Positions 46,101 to 56,462 of a DNA stretch of 64,000 nt are shown piece by piece (the stretch's first letter is position 1; each line of letters starts with the position of its first letter). The DNA comes from Strigamia acuminata (taxonomy: Eukaryota > Arthropoda > Chilopoda > Geophilomorpha > Linotaeniidae): contig OX442314.1 in NCBI GenBank assembly GCA_949358305.1, positions 60,397,369 through 60,461,368 of the forward strand, given 5' to 3'. The notes below the pieces were generated by a model. It was given only the letters and a program-made list of their open reading frames with translations, ran no database searches and was not told the DNA's origin. A program made the translations under genes and the position numbers.

Positions 46101-48875
46101 AAAAATCGTTGTGGTAATACTTCATCATCAAATTTCCTGCCCAACTTCCAATCTAAAAAAGAAACACTTTCAACTTAATTTGAAATATTTTTTTAAAAAA
46201 ATTTCTTATTCCTTTTAGGATAAAAATATTATTAGAATACCTTTAACCCAAACAAATAAATGAACAAGCAAAAGAACAATTTCTTGAGGTCTTCTTTTGG
46301 CAAATAGACCAAACCATTCAGCTAAATTAATTTCATATGGCGATTCAACTTACATTTCTCACATGAGTAGTTGCAATTTTTTGAATGTGATTGGCGATCA
46401 ATCTATATGCGGCATGTATCTTCATGTCACTCAAAATAGATATTAAGTGTGTTAAGCTGACATTGGCACCAAAAGTTAGTCCATCCTCAACCTGGTGATA
46501 AAATTGACAAAATCAAAAGAGGTAGAATCGTAATAATCATAATTCATTGGCTATTACACGTGTACTTCAAATAAAATTATTCTATCATTAACTAATAAAA
46601 ACATTAAAGCACTTGGATATTATTCATAAGGCTGTTAATGCCAGCAATTATTCATCAGCATTGAATGGAAGGTCGAAAAGATTTGTTGTTTGCATGACTT
46701 TTTATCAATTGATCATAATGTTGAATGACACATTATTTTCATTCTAAATGGAATTGCAAGCTTGCCATATTTCTTTCAAATTTGGTTTAGCTATTTAGTT
46801 GCTTTACACTAAAAAAAATGAAAAATCGGAGAGAATAGTTCGAAGATTTAGTTTATGGAATCTGAAACAACCACTAAATCTACAAGAAATCAAATCTTAC
46901 ACGTATATCACATACCTGATATTCAAACATTTCTGAAACACCTTTTAAATCAATAAAAACATCAAAAGGACCATCAAATTTAAATATACCTGCAAATAAA
47001 AGTGATTACTATTCAAATACAGATAGTACGGTAGTGCAGATTTATAAATAACTTACCAGTTGAAGAGTTTCCGAATACAAGACGAGTTTTTACACCTTGT
47101 TTTTCCCTCATGATGGCATACAATTCGTGTATACTAGAGGGATGATACCACACACCATCATCGGGTATCTTTAGAAACCCATTGTTACTCATTTGCATGT
47201 TCTATAATGATTCAATGACATATTTCAGTTCTACAGAAAATTATATGTGTATTCTTAAATTATAATTACATAACTGGACAAATAATTTATGATTGTATTT
47301 TGTTAATTAAATTACCCGTATTTGCACAACTGTTTTATCACTGGTAGAAAACGATTTCATTCCGTCCAAAATTGGCCTGTATCCAGTACATCGACACAAA
47401 TTACCATCAAACAAATCTTCGACATCTTGTATGTACGGTATTGGTTTTTTCTCAAGCAAACTACACAAAATTTGTTTAAAAATAAAAATGATTAAAATTA
47501 TACGCATGTGTAGGGCTAGGATAAATGCATAGGAATTATTTTTATTCAATAAAAAGCTGGCTATAAATGCTTATTTTCCGAAAATCAGAAATAAATGCAT
47601 AAATCGCCATTTTTCCAGCAAAAGACGACGATTTGTCTTTTTTTAACGTATCAATTTTTGCCTTTTTTTAAAGACATGTACGTGTACGTAAGCTTGTGTT
47701 CGGAAAACTGAGGTCTCCGTCAAAAACAGACACCAGGGGAAGTCACTAAATTAGTGCTTGGAAAAAGTTTTAAGAAATAAACAAATAAAAAAATAAAATA
47801 AAAAAATAGACAAAAGTGAATTGTAATTACTAATTAAAATTCATTTACATCAAGAACAATTGGAAATGGCATTAAGTTGTTATTTAACACCTGATTTCAC
47901 TCGAATATTTTTTTTTATTCTGCATATTTTTATTTTTATTTTGCATAAAATGAAATTTTTGGTGCACATTTAATGTACATAAAACGAATTTTATTTTGCA
48001 TAAATATCCGGGGTCTACGCATTTGTACTTTTCTAGCTTTTGGATAGAAAATTTCTCAATGATATTTTTCTAATCAATTGCATTGTTAGCTTGATCTATT
48101 AAAATGGCTTGGCCCCTCGAAATTTGGAATCTTTGGCAAGTACACAGTGTACACACCAGGTTTTATAACTATCCTGAAATTTTTTTTACAAATAATACAC
48201 TTTTTAAAAAGATGATTCACTAAACAACCTTGAAATACAACCAGTTTTTATGTAATAAATAGATAAGCCACAATTCCTCACCTGCGACCTTCACCATCAC
48301 CACTAAACACTACTTATCACTCATAAATAACAACCCAAAGTAACTACAAATAAAAAAGAAAACACAACAAAACTAACACGACCCACCTGTACATGGACGT
48401 GACAAATCCAGGCGAGCAATAACCGCATTGAGTTCCATTATATTTAGCTAATCTTTCCTGAATTGCATGGTAACCCCTCTTTTTATCCCCTAACCCTTCC
48501 ACCGTAGTAATTTGCAGTCCAAAACTACTATAAACAGGCAACAAACACTGAAAAGAAGTAATTTAATTAAAAAAAATAAAAAAAAAATTATAACTTCACT
48601 CACTGAATTCACACTGACAACATTTTCTTTCTTCAACACCGGATCGTAAAATCGTGCTGAAACTACACATGCTCCACATGCTCCTTCCCGACAAGACAAT
48701 TTAGTGCCTTTTAAGTGAGCGTAATCACGAATAAAATCACCCAAACACGTATCCGACGGCAAGTTGGTCGGCACTGCAATTGATTTGTAAACATCGGATG
48801 AAGAATACGAAAGAAATTTAGTCCCCTACCTGGATATTTTCGCCCGTTTATATCCACTGCAGCACAGTAGGCCAT
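40133..48875 (-). CDS. Aldehyde oxidase (xanthine oxidase family), 26 coding exons
   Basis: Molybdo-flavoenzyme oxidising aldehydes and N-heterocycles. The exons (descending) are 48875-48830, 48773-48604, 48547-48387, 47460-47316, 47201-47057, 46989-46916, 46491-46354, 46152-45898, 45830-45720, 45658-45592, 45527-45427, 44020-43859, 43797-43675, 43615-43223, 43157-42943, 42885-42807, 42279-42165, 42099-41912, 41851-41753, 41693-41532, 41463-41335, 41270-41140, 41061-40930, 40871-40748, 40524-40428 and 40374-40133. All have GT-AG borders and sum to 3,804 nt (1,267 residues), normal for the family. The first 2Fe-2S site is C43/C48/C51/C73 and the second C113/C116/C148/C150. The FAD domain is at about 175-440 ([10 protein letters not shown]). 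The molybdopterin domain has CRTPGSIKG near 857, where xanthine dehydrogenase has FRGFGGPQ, and catalytic Glu1191 in GEPP. The CRTPGS signature argues for aldehyde oxidase. No broken exon was found. Confidence 0.93.
42600..42806. other. Intron segment with transposon-like end
   Basis: TACAGGGTGGTCTAAAAGTC near 42,614 resembles the terminal sequence of many DNA transposons. No matching inverted end was found in the intron, so this is at most a fragment. Confidence 0.25.
44053..45215. mobile_element. Foldback element in aldehyde oxidase intron 11, with internal minisatellite
   Basis: The outer ends are inverted: CCGGGTGGCCAACATAAAAC on the left and, in reverse complement, CCAGGTAGCCCACATAAAAC on the right. 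Both continue to CCGGCCCGACAATAC and are flanked by TA. The inner parts (about 44,281-44,550 and 44,880-45,165) also pair with mismatches, giving arms of several hundred bases. The centre (about 44,575-44,815) is a tandem array of GATTTTGCTTGATTTTATGA-type 20-bp units. No transposase is present. The flanking TA suggests a Tc1/mariner-like relation, which is uncertain. Confidence 0.78.
47515..48022. repeat. Dispersed 0.5-kb repeat, copy in aldehyde oxidase intron 3
   Basis: The stretch shares long words with 54,846-55,335 in the same orientation, including AAATGCTTATTTTCCGAAAA, ACAGACACCAGGGGAAGTCA and ATATCCGGGGTCTA or TATCCGGGGTCTA near the end. There is no coding region. Confidence 0.75.
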
Positions 48876-49758
48876 AACTTAATGTTATGTTTCCTTCGTG
48901 CTCTGTGGAGGAAACCAGAGACAAAAATGTGTCTGATTACATGAGAGCCAACAAGTACACAAGTCGATGTTCCAAGGTTGTTGATCACGTGACTGTTTGG
49001 CTGCCCGGAGCAAATGTGGGCCTTCACTATTTTATTTTTTCCTCCCTCCATGCCAGAAGTCAATTCTCTGAAAGCATTTAATTAAATTATAAGGTCGTGA
49101 GTTGTAATTATGTTTCTGTGGGATTAGAAAATCATTTTTATTTATTGCTGGCTGGGTGGAGGTGTTTGTGGTGTTGTTGGTAATTGTGTCTGCTGGATTA
49201 GCATGTCAGTTTCGTATGCAGTAATTTCAAAATTAGAATTTTAAAAAAATTATCTATTTGACCTCTTAGTGATTGATTTATGGGTTATAAAAATAATAAA
49301 AAAGATTATTTTGTTAGTATCTCTATTTTGTTTGTAGTAAATCTTGTGAATTTATGAGTTATGGTCTAATTTTTGGGTTGCATAATTTCAATTCTAGGCT
49401 TATTTGTTTTCTACGCGCATGTTTGTGCGCATCGGTTTCATCTTTTCCTCGTCGTTCGTGTGTCGCGAGTCAGACTAGAATTCTTTTCGAATTCTTTTCG
49501 GACCGCATATAACTGGATATGTGGCATTGAGTTCATTTTAATGCAAAACACAACATCATTTACGGTTTCAATAATTCAAACCGTCACAATCTGTTGTTTG
49601 CGAGAGTCCACTAGAGGTCTCCACTAGTTTAAAATGGCGGACATTTAAAAAATCGAGAAAACCAACATTAAATGAAATTTAATTTGTGCATTTATTAAAA
49701 CGAAAGAAAAATGAAATAAAATTTATCACCGGTATTTAATTTTCCATCTCATTCAAGT
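48876..49758. other. Spacer between aldehyde oxidase start and H2B 3' end
   Basis: This would contain the aldehyde oxidase promoter and 5' untranslated region. On the minus strand the H2B poly(A) signal AATAAA is at 49,691-49,696. I see no clear TATA box for aldehyde oxidase. Confidence 0.4.
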
Positions 49759-50112
49759 CTACGACCACGAATTGGTGTACTTTGTCACGGCTTTCGTGCC
49801 TTCGACGATCGCATGTTTTGCCAATTCCCTGGGAAAAATCAACCGGACGGCGGTCTGGATCTCCCGACTGCTGATCGTGGCGCGATTGTTCCGCTTCGCC
49901 AAACGAGAAGCTTCGGCCGCGATTCTAGCAAAGAAATCGTTCAAGAAACTATTCAAGATGTTCATCGACCTGCAGGAAATGCCGATTTCCGGGCTCACTT
50001 GCTTCAGCACTTTGTAGATGAATACAGAGTAACTTTCCTGGCGCTTTTTCCTCGTTTTACCGCCGTTTTTCATGTTCTGGGCGGCAATTTTGGCTCTCTT
50101 TGCCGAACGCAT
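49759..50112 (-). CDS. Histone H2B variant, intronless, 117 aa
   Basis: The histone fold is clear: [51 protein letters not shown] and [18 protein letters not shown]. The start is set at the Met opening MRSAKRAK, because this gives a normal basic tail. An upstream in-frame ATG at 50,175 would add 21 non-histone-like residues. Differences from canonical H2B include [13 protein letters not shown] for RLLLPGELAKHAV, a tail with few acetylatable lysines, [13 protein letters not shown] in helix 1-2 and the C-terminus YTNSWS. There is no histone stem-loop after the stop; instead an AATAAA lies about 65 bp downstream. It stands alone, with no other histone gene nearby. This suggests a replacement or germline variant. 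Confidence 0.92.
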   Translation of the reverse strand: MRSAKRAKIAAQNMKNGGKTRKKRQESYSVFIYKVLKQVSPEIGISCRSMNILNSFLNDFFARIAAEASRLAKRNNRATISSREIQTAVRLIFPRELAKHAIVEGTKAVTKYTNSWS

Positions 50113-50185
50113 GTTGCAATAAACGACGATGGCGAAATTCTTCCAAACACGTGCGTGTGTCACCCGTCTGCGCATGCGTTATTTG

Positions 50186-50216
50186 AAATGATCTGATTGG
50201 TCGCCTGACGTCACGC
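50186..50216 (-). promoter_or_regulatory. H2B promoter: CRE and CCAAT boxes
   Basis: On the minus strand TGACGTCA and then CCAAT lie within 30 bp of each other, about 85-105 bp upstream of the chosen ATG. A NRF1-like CGCATGCGCA lies nearer, at about 50,168-50,178. CRE plus CCAAT is a common arrangement in H2A/H2B promoters. Confidence 0.6.
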
Positions 50217-50375
50217 GCATTCGAAACAAAATGACTTCCTTGAATTGGTATAATTTTTTAGAATATAATTTTTAATATATATACATGTTGCATTAAAAAC
50301 TTATTGGAAATTTACAGTATATATTATGACTTTGACAAGCCAATTCGTATTTTTCACTTGGATTGCATTCAAATA

Positions 50376-53300
50376 TCAACTCAGTTTCTTTTTAATCCAA
50401 TCGACAAATTTTGATATTTTTGTGTAAATTCCTGGACTGTTTGGTAAAGCACATTTTATTCCATTTGACACGATTCCTGCTAAAACCCATCGTCCGTTAG
50501 ATCGTTCGACGGCAAGAGGTCCACCAGAGTCGCCCTAGAAAACATAAGATAATACAAATTGCAATTTAAAAAAAAAATTTAATTATTTTAAATGATGTCC
50601 CAAAATTAACGCAAGATTTGAATTTGCTGCCATTTGTGCAGTAAATTGTTGGCAACCCTGAAAAAAAAAACAGTTTGACAGCTGATAGTTTAGGGTTAGT
50701 AAAAATGGAGCGTTACACAGTTACTAAAATGTAAAAACTGTGTTTTCTATTTAATTCAAATCTTGCGTTAATTTTGGGACACCCTTTATAAGTGTCCATA
50801 CCTCACACGAATCTTTTCCACCTTCTTTGTAGCCAGCGCACAAATATGTGTCTTTGACATTGACTCTTGTATCGGATGCTTTAAAATATTCTTGACATTG
50901 CTTTTTACTTAAAATGGGCACGGACACGTGATTGAGAACACTGGCATGGCGTCCACCTAGAAATACAAATATTATTTGAAGTGAAGGTGGGACATTAATA
51001 CCATTAATTTTTTACATACAGTAGGTACCGTAGCGCCTCGTATTGCAGCCGAGGTTCAGTTAGTCGCCGGTCCCGTATAAGCGTCGGGCGGTCAGTGGCG
51101 ATTTCACGAATTGGCGCCGGCCCCGAATAAGCGCCGGGTTCGTTAAAATCAGAAATTTTTGCAAAAAATTTGTGATCTTAACTGAAAAATCACCATTTTT
51201 CGCAAAAAATCGGTGATTTTTCGCTCATGCGCCAGGTCCAAATAAGGTTTCAAATAGGCGCCGGGGGCCGGCTCAAAAAATTAAACGCTTGGGCTATTAA
51301 ACGGGGCGGTACGGTAGTTATTTTTTTCCTAAAAATATCCCATATTTACTAAATATTATGGGCATTATCAATACATTTTAATTTTAATTACTATTAGTAT
51401 TATAAAAGCTTCATTACATGAGAACTTTTTTATTATCAAAATGACTTATTAGGTTTGACCACTTGGCCAAAATGACGTCACTTCCTGACAAATTTAAATT
51501 CCAAGCCTAAAAAATACCTGCAAAATTTTTAGAACAAATTAGATCATTAATTTGGAGTGAATTGGTGACATTTGTGGATTTTCAAAGCCTGATCAACACA
51601 ACGGGCGCCCACTGACGTCACATAAAATGTCAGCCAATGAGAGCTGAGTACACCTAATTCTTCAGGTGGCCAAACCTAATAAGTCGTTCAACCTCGGTAT
51701 TCATTATAAAAATGTTTTATACCACTACTTAGTCGTCCAAATCCACTAACGACACCCGTTGTACCCGTGAAGTCCTCATCACTGGATGGCAGACAAATTG
51801 GCACAATGTGAAGTTGAAACTCGACCGGTTTATCCAATTCCAATATGGCCAAATCATTCTCAAAAGTGGACGGAACAAAATTTGGGTGCTGATGTACTTT
51901 ACGAACATTCCGTTCCACAATTGGATAAAGCTCGTATTCTGAAGCCGGATCGTATTCGCCCAACACAACGAGAAAATTTTTAAAAAACCTAAAAAAAAAT
52001 AAATGGCTATAAATATAATACACATTCACATTCACAGACAACAAGTAAATATAAAAAACCAAGTTTTTGGAAAAAGGCTTTTATATGGGTGCTTCAAATT
52101 GTCGCCAGAGTGCGCTACTACCGCAGATTGTTTCGTGATTGTCGTGACCATGCCAAAATATATGGGCAGATAAGAATTTTTATTTTAACCATGTTTAACC
52201 TGGTTTCAAAATTTAACGAACCGTTTTTGATACTGAAAACGTCAAAAAACGTATCGGGGCAACATTTTGGCATCCATTAAAGGACACGGGATCCGCCAGG
52301 TGACGCTCCGGTTTGATTACATTTTGCCGTAAATCAGCATTTTGACTACTTTTAATATTAATTTTATCATAATTGGAAAACAGACCAAAAACTGCGCCAG
52401 AAAAGTCTACTTTCCAATCTTACGATTCATTTTTTAATTTATTTTTTTCAAAATTACATAAACCGGAAGTTGAAACACACACAAACATTCATGTCAAGTT
52501 AGATTAAAGCCTTTAAAAAATTAGACACTTTGCTTTCTTGCAAAACTAGTTTCTAAAAATAAAAACTAGACACATCACGCTAACGCCAAACTAATGAAGA
52601 AAACATTTCGCTTGTAAATAAAGCGATGTTTACACAGGAATTATTAGCAAAAGAGGAAAAACATTTGCACACGCAAAGTGTCTAATGAAATGAGAAGAAA
52701 ACATACCCAGGTTTGCAGTGAGCGGCTGTAAGAACAAAACTGCCACTGATCAGGACTCCGCCACACTTGTTCCTGGAAAAAAAACCAAGAAATGCCACTT
52801 CCTTAACAAGTACCTGCAAACAAAAATCAAGTCCACATAAATATTTAGTTGATTGTATTTTGGCATTCCTGCAACTGAAGGGCATTTTTAATTCGTAGTT
52901 TTTGCTAAAAGATCACTGACTGCTCTTACTTGCCAAGGCCATTGACCAAAAGAACTTGCACTTCCACCGACAATTCTGCCGTCGAAAGCCAACGGTCTTA
53001 TTCCACATTCTGAATGCAATAATAAATTCACATTATCAGTTAAGTATTGAAAAATTTGCATTTTTTTTAGGAATCTTGCAAAATATTTACCAAAACATTT
53101 GCTTTAAAATTGAACAATGTCAGATTCACTGTGCAAGGTCCCTTTAAGGTGGAAACACAAGGGAGCGGGTAAAATTCCAAAGCTTGCTAGTACAAGTTTA
53201 AAGAGAGAATCACTTACAAGCTCACTCGACGGTAATGTCCTGTTTCGCCGAATCCTGTTACGCCGAATCCCGTTTCGCCGAATCTGGAATTCCCGTTTTG

Positions 53301-54441
53301 CCGAATCTGGAATTCCCGTTTCGCCGAATCTGGAATTCCCGTTTCGTCGAATCAGGAAAAAAGAAGCAATCGATCAGTTTTCAAAATTCCAGATTTGGCG
53401 AAACAGGATTCGGCGAAACAGGTACAAATCCACTCGACCCGCTTTTGTCTTACCAGCTTAACTGGCAAACTCAAGCTAGCTAGGTAGCTAGCCAGAAATT
53501 TCCGCCAAAATCTCCTCCAAGAATTTCCTCACGATTCTGATTGGCTGTCAAAGTCACATGACCAAAACACCAGCAAGCTTGAAGCTGGTAAATCACACTC
53601 AGTTTGATTGGAGCGGGTGAGTACAAGCTCGCGTCAAACCAAAGCTTTGAATACAAACGCAAGCTTGCGTTTGCTCAAAGCGGACGAGTTTTTAGCGGCT
53701 TTTTCAAGTAAAAGCAAGCTTTTAAATTTTACCCGCTCCCTTGTGTTTCCACTTTTAGAAATACCTTTTTTGTAATCCATTTTTGGGACAGACACTTGCG
53801 TCGTCGATCTTTTCAATTGATTACTGCTAGGTTTAACGTGGAAAGGAACTTTAGTCAACTTATTCGTGTTTAACGCACTAACTCGTTCGTGGTTAAACGC
53901 TGGCATTGTCGTCAAATGAACTGACGACTTAATAATAGTCAAGAGCGGTGTTTTATCACTTAACGCCGGTGTATGAGCCCATTCAACAACTCCAGGTGAC
54001 GTCATTGCAGCAGTACTTGTCCTAAGCATATGATATGCCGCAGTCGTCTTCTCCAACGGAAGTCTCGTGATGAATTTCACCAATCCCGGAGTAATACTAG
54101 AATGTGACTCTTTTGGCTGACTAGAAACTGGATAATTCACAGCAGTGGTTGGCATATTGTTGAATATCCTTGGCAAATGGCAGCAAGTGCCCAGAAGGAA
54201 GCCTTTGAGGCACACTTGATGAGGAACTCCATTTTGTTGACGGCATTCCCAAGTGTACGAACATTCAGCACCGATTCCACACAAAGCCACTCTGGAGCTT
54301 CCCCGGGCAATGACTGCACTCAAGTAGAAGAACTCTATTAAAGTCGATCGGAACAAAATGGATTGAACTTTGTTTACCTGAACTTGTAGCCAGACTCCAT
54401 AATATGGCAAGGACGAAAAGATTTGTTGCTTTTTGATGCAT
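50376..54441 (-). CDS. Secreted trypsin-like serine protease with Cys-rich N-terminal module, 459 aa
   Basis: Exons are 54441-54378, 54313-53765, 53009-52930, 52813-52707, 51988-51723, 50956-50802 and 50534-50376. They have GT-AG borders, and the 1,380 nt are in phase. A signal peptide is at residues 1-20 ([12 protein letters not shown]). A six-Cys module lies at C33, C39, C45, C56, C65, C66 and resembles a CLIP-type disulfide knot. A Ser/Thr/Pro-rich linker covers about 67-203. The S1 domain is activated at R216/I217 (RIVGG). The triad is H263 (TAAHC), D312 (ENDLAIL) and S410 (GDSGGPL). D404 at the specificity position predicts cleavage after Arg or Lys. This architecture is typical of arthropod haemolymph cascade proteases (clotting, melanisation, Toll), but the partner is unknown. 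All catalytic residues are present. Confidence 0.9.
50591..50786. mobile_element. 196-bp mariner-like MITE in protease intron 6
   Basis: The ends are inverted copies containing TGTCCCAAAATTAACGCAAG and TTTGAATT, flanked by TA on both sides (50,589-50,590 and 50,787-50,788). No transposase is present. Confidence 0.8.
51026..51316. mobile_element. MITE with TACCGTA ends in protease intron 5
   Basis: The left end TACCGTAGCGCC and the right end (reverse complement TACCGTACCGCC) are inverted. The interior has GCGCCGG(C/T)CCCGAATAAGCGCC-type words resembling the dispersed motif at 7.6-12 kb, which is also often preceded by TACCGTA. A central palindrome of TCACCATTTTTCGCAAAAAA / CGGTGATTTTT occurs near 51,190. 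Confidence 0.65.
51443..51685. mobile_element. MITE with GACTTATTAGGTTTG ends in protease intron 5
   Basis: The left end GACTTATTAGGTTTGACCAC and the right end (reverse complement GACTTATTAGGTTTGGCCAC) are inverted; the subterminal sequence has TGACGTCA in both halves. A partial copy of the left end is at 63,119-63,162. Confidence 0.75.
53147..53754. mobile_element. 608-bp MITE in protease intron 2, TTA flanks
   Basis: The left end AGGTGGAAACACAAGGGAGC and the right end (reverse complement AAGTGGAAACACAAGGGAGC) are inverted, and both continue GGGTAAAATT. TTA flanks both sides (53,144-53,146 and 53,755-53,757). A 3-bp TTA duplication suggests the PIF/Harbinger type. The element contains another nested foldback. 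Confidence 0.75.
53236..53424. mobile_element. Nested foldback of GTTTCGCCGAATC units
   Basis: Tandem TTTCGCCGAATC(T)GGAATTCCCG units occupy 53,240-53,350 and are mirrored by GATTCGGCGAAACAGG at 53,405-53,421. The outer words CCTGTTTCGCCGAATCCTG and CAGGATTCGGCGAAACAGG are exact reverse complements. Confidence 0.65.
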
Positions 54442-56160
54442 CGCACTGCCTGGATTTAAACAACTGAGGCCATTTGAGTCAGAAAAGACGCCCGTACCTG
54501 CAAGGATTTGTTCTGTGCGTAATGAAGCAGCGAAACAACATCGTTCTCACCTGAATAATTTATGTAGGAAGCTGTGAAATGCCATGTTAAGTGAAGTGGT
54601 TAGTGTGGGGAAGCAGTAGGGAAGCAATGAAAGACTATAGGCTACTGTGGGCTGCACCGGGCTGATGTTATTGACCCTCATGCGGGCTCATTTCCTGCGT
54701 GGCCAAAGGCGATGTATGGACGACTTGTACGAATGAAAGAAAAGCACGCTTGTGAAATTAATTTTAATTTTTTTTTTAATTTTTGATGTTTATTATTATT
54801 GTTGTTATTTTTTTTTCTTTTTTTTGGTTTTGAGGTGTTTGGTTGTTTACGGTATTTAAATGCGTAAATGCGTAGGAGTTATTTTTATTCGATAAAAAGC
54901 CGAAGTTGGCGATAAATGCTTATTTTCCGAAAATCAGAAATAAATGCATAAATCGTCTATTTTTCCGGAAAAAAACGGCGATTTGTGTTTTTTTTTTTAG
55001 CGTTTCCTTACATGTACGTATCAATTTTTGCCTTTTTTATCGTGAGGACTTCGCCAAAAACAGACACCAGGGGAAGTCACTAAATTAGTATCTGGAAAAA
55101 AGTTTTAAGAAATAAATAAATAAATAAATAAATAAATAGAAAAAATTAATTGTAATTACTAATTATAATTCATTTAAGCTTACATCAAGTTGTTATTTAA
55201 CACTCGATTTCGCTCGAATAAATTTTTTTATTTTGCATATTTTTATTTTTATTTTGCGTGAAATGGACTTTTTGTTGCGTGTTTTAAGCGCATGAAAGGA
55301 ATTTTATTTTGCGTAAGTATCCGGGGTCTATTTATAAGGCAAAATTATATTTTCCTGTTCGGAAGAATTATTTTTTTTTAATCATTAAAAAATTTAGGAA
55401 ATTTAAAAAAAAGTAAAAGAAATTGCTATAAGGAAATCCGGTACCAGTGTTCTCATTTTGTTGAGAGTTGAGACTGAAAAAAATGTGTACTCATGAACTA
55501 GTATCGACTGTAATTGGAAGTTGGGAAATAATAATAATAATGATATAAAATAAAGGTCACAACTAGAATTCAATTTTTTTAATTTTTTTAATATATTTAT
55601 GTGTTTGTTATCATTATTTCCTTATCTTTGAGTCAAAGCTGCTCTGCAGAGCTTTTATTTGCTCTTAATGACAGGCAATAAAAACTGCATACAAATGTTG
55701 CAATTTGTATTCAAATTTCTGCTTCGCTTTACTTTCGAATTCAAATTCTCTTATTGTAATCACAGTCATGATTAAGTCAATTAAATTGATCAGTTTATAG
55801 TACTGAATTAAAAAAAAATGCAACATTTTTGGCAATTTTTTATTTTTTTTATTTTTTAAAACCAAATTATCTCAATAAAATATAAAAATAATTAACTGCT
55901 CTTTCTTTTGTCACTGCAAAACAATAAAATTCGAGAAGAACAAAAAAAAAACAAAGAAAAATTCAAGAAATTAATATTAAACCTTAGAAAAATATGTAAA
56001 TGGTTGATTTAAGGCGAGTTTGGCACAATTTATCTGAATCTGAATTTTCATTTAGCTTGTCGCTTTTAATAAATAATTTGCATGCAAAGAGCCAAATACG
56101 GGATAAAATTTTTCTGAAAATGTTTGTGAACAAGAAATAAAAAATATTTTATGACAGTTC
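54442..56160. other. AT-rich intergenic stretch
   Basis: No gene is recognised. It holds the protease 5' flank, poly-T and GTT microsatellites near 54,760-54,835, and a dispersed repeat at 54,846-55,335. Confidence 0.5.
54846..55335. repeat. Dispersed 0.5-kb repeat, intergenic copy
   Basis: This is homologous to 47,515-48,022. It starts TTTACGGTATTTAAATGCG, and the end contains TATCCGGGGTCTATTTAT. A TTTACGGTATTTTTGGGCGG start recurs near 63,849, so at least the end sequence is shared by a wider family. Confidence 0.75.
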
Positions 56161-56199
56161 AAAAAGCTGTATGAATCATTTGCAGCGGGCACGAGAGTA

Positions 56200-56462
56200 C
56201 AGCCACGGCTGCGCATGCGCAACGGCTCCGCTCAACCGAAGACGACAGACGGTGCGCAGACACCGCATAGCGAAGCTCGTTTCCTGCTTCGTGTTGCTCT
56301 ACATCGTCTCGCTGTGGTTCGAAATTTACGTTTGAGAAATATATATGTTTTGAGCGATACTGTACTATGATTTATTGATTTTTATTTTGTCACAGGCATT
56401 AGTCCTAACTCCAAATGACCGCGGCTCCAAAGTGGTTCCAAGATGGCGGCGATATTGTGAGT
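56200..56462 (+). promoter_or_regulatory. NRF1/YY1-type promoter with possible first exon
   Basis: A perfect TGCGCATGCGCA (56,209-56,220), as bound by NRF1-type factors, lies in a CG-rich island. About 220 bp downstream, CCAAGATGGCGGC (56,438-56,450) matches the YY1 initiator element. Its ATG opens a short frame (M-A-A-I) followed by a GTGAGTAA splice donor at 56,457. This looks like a housekeeping promoter and first coding exon on the plus strand. I could not identify the next exon. Confidence 0.45.
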
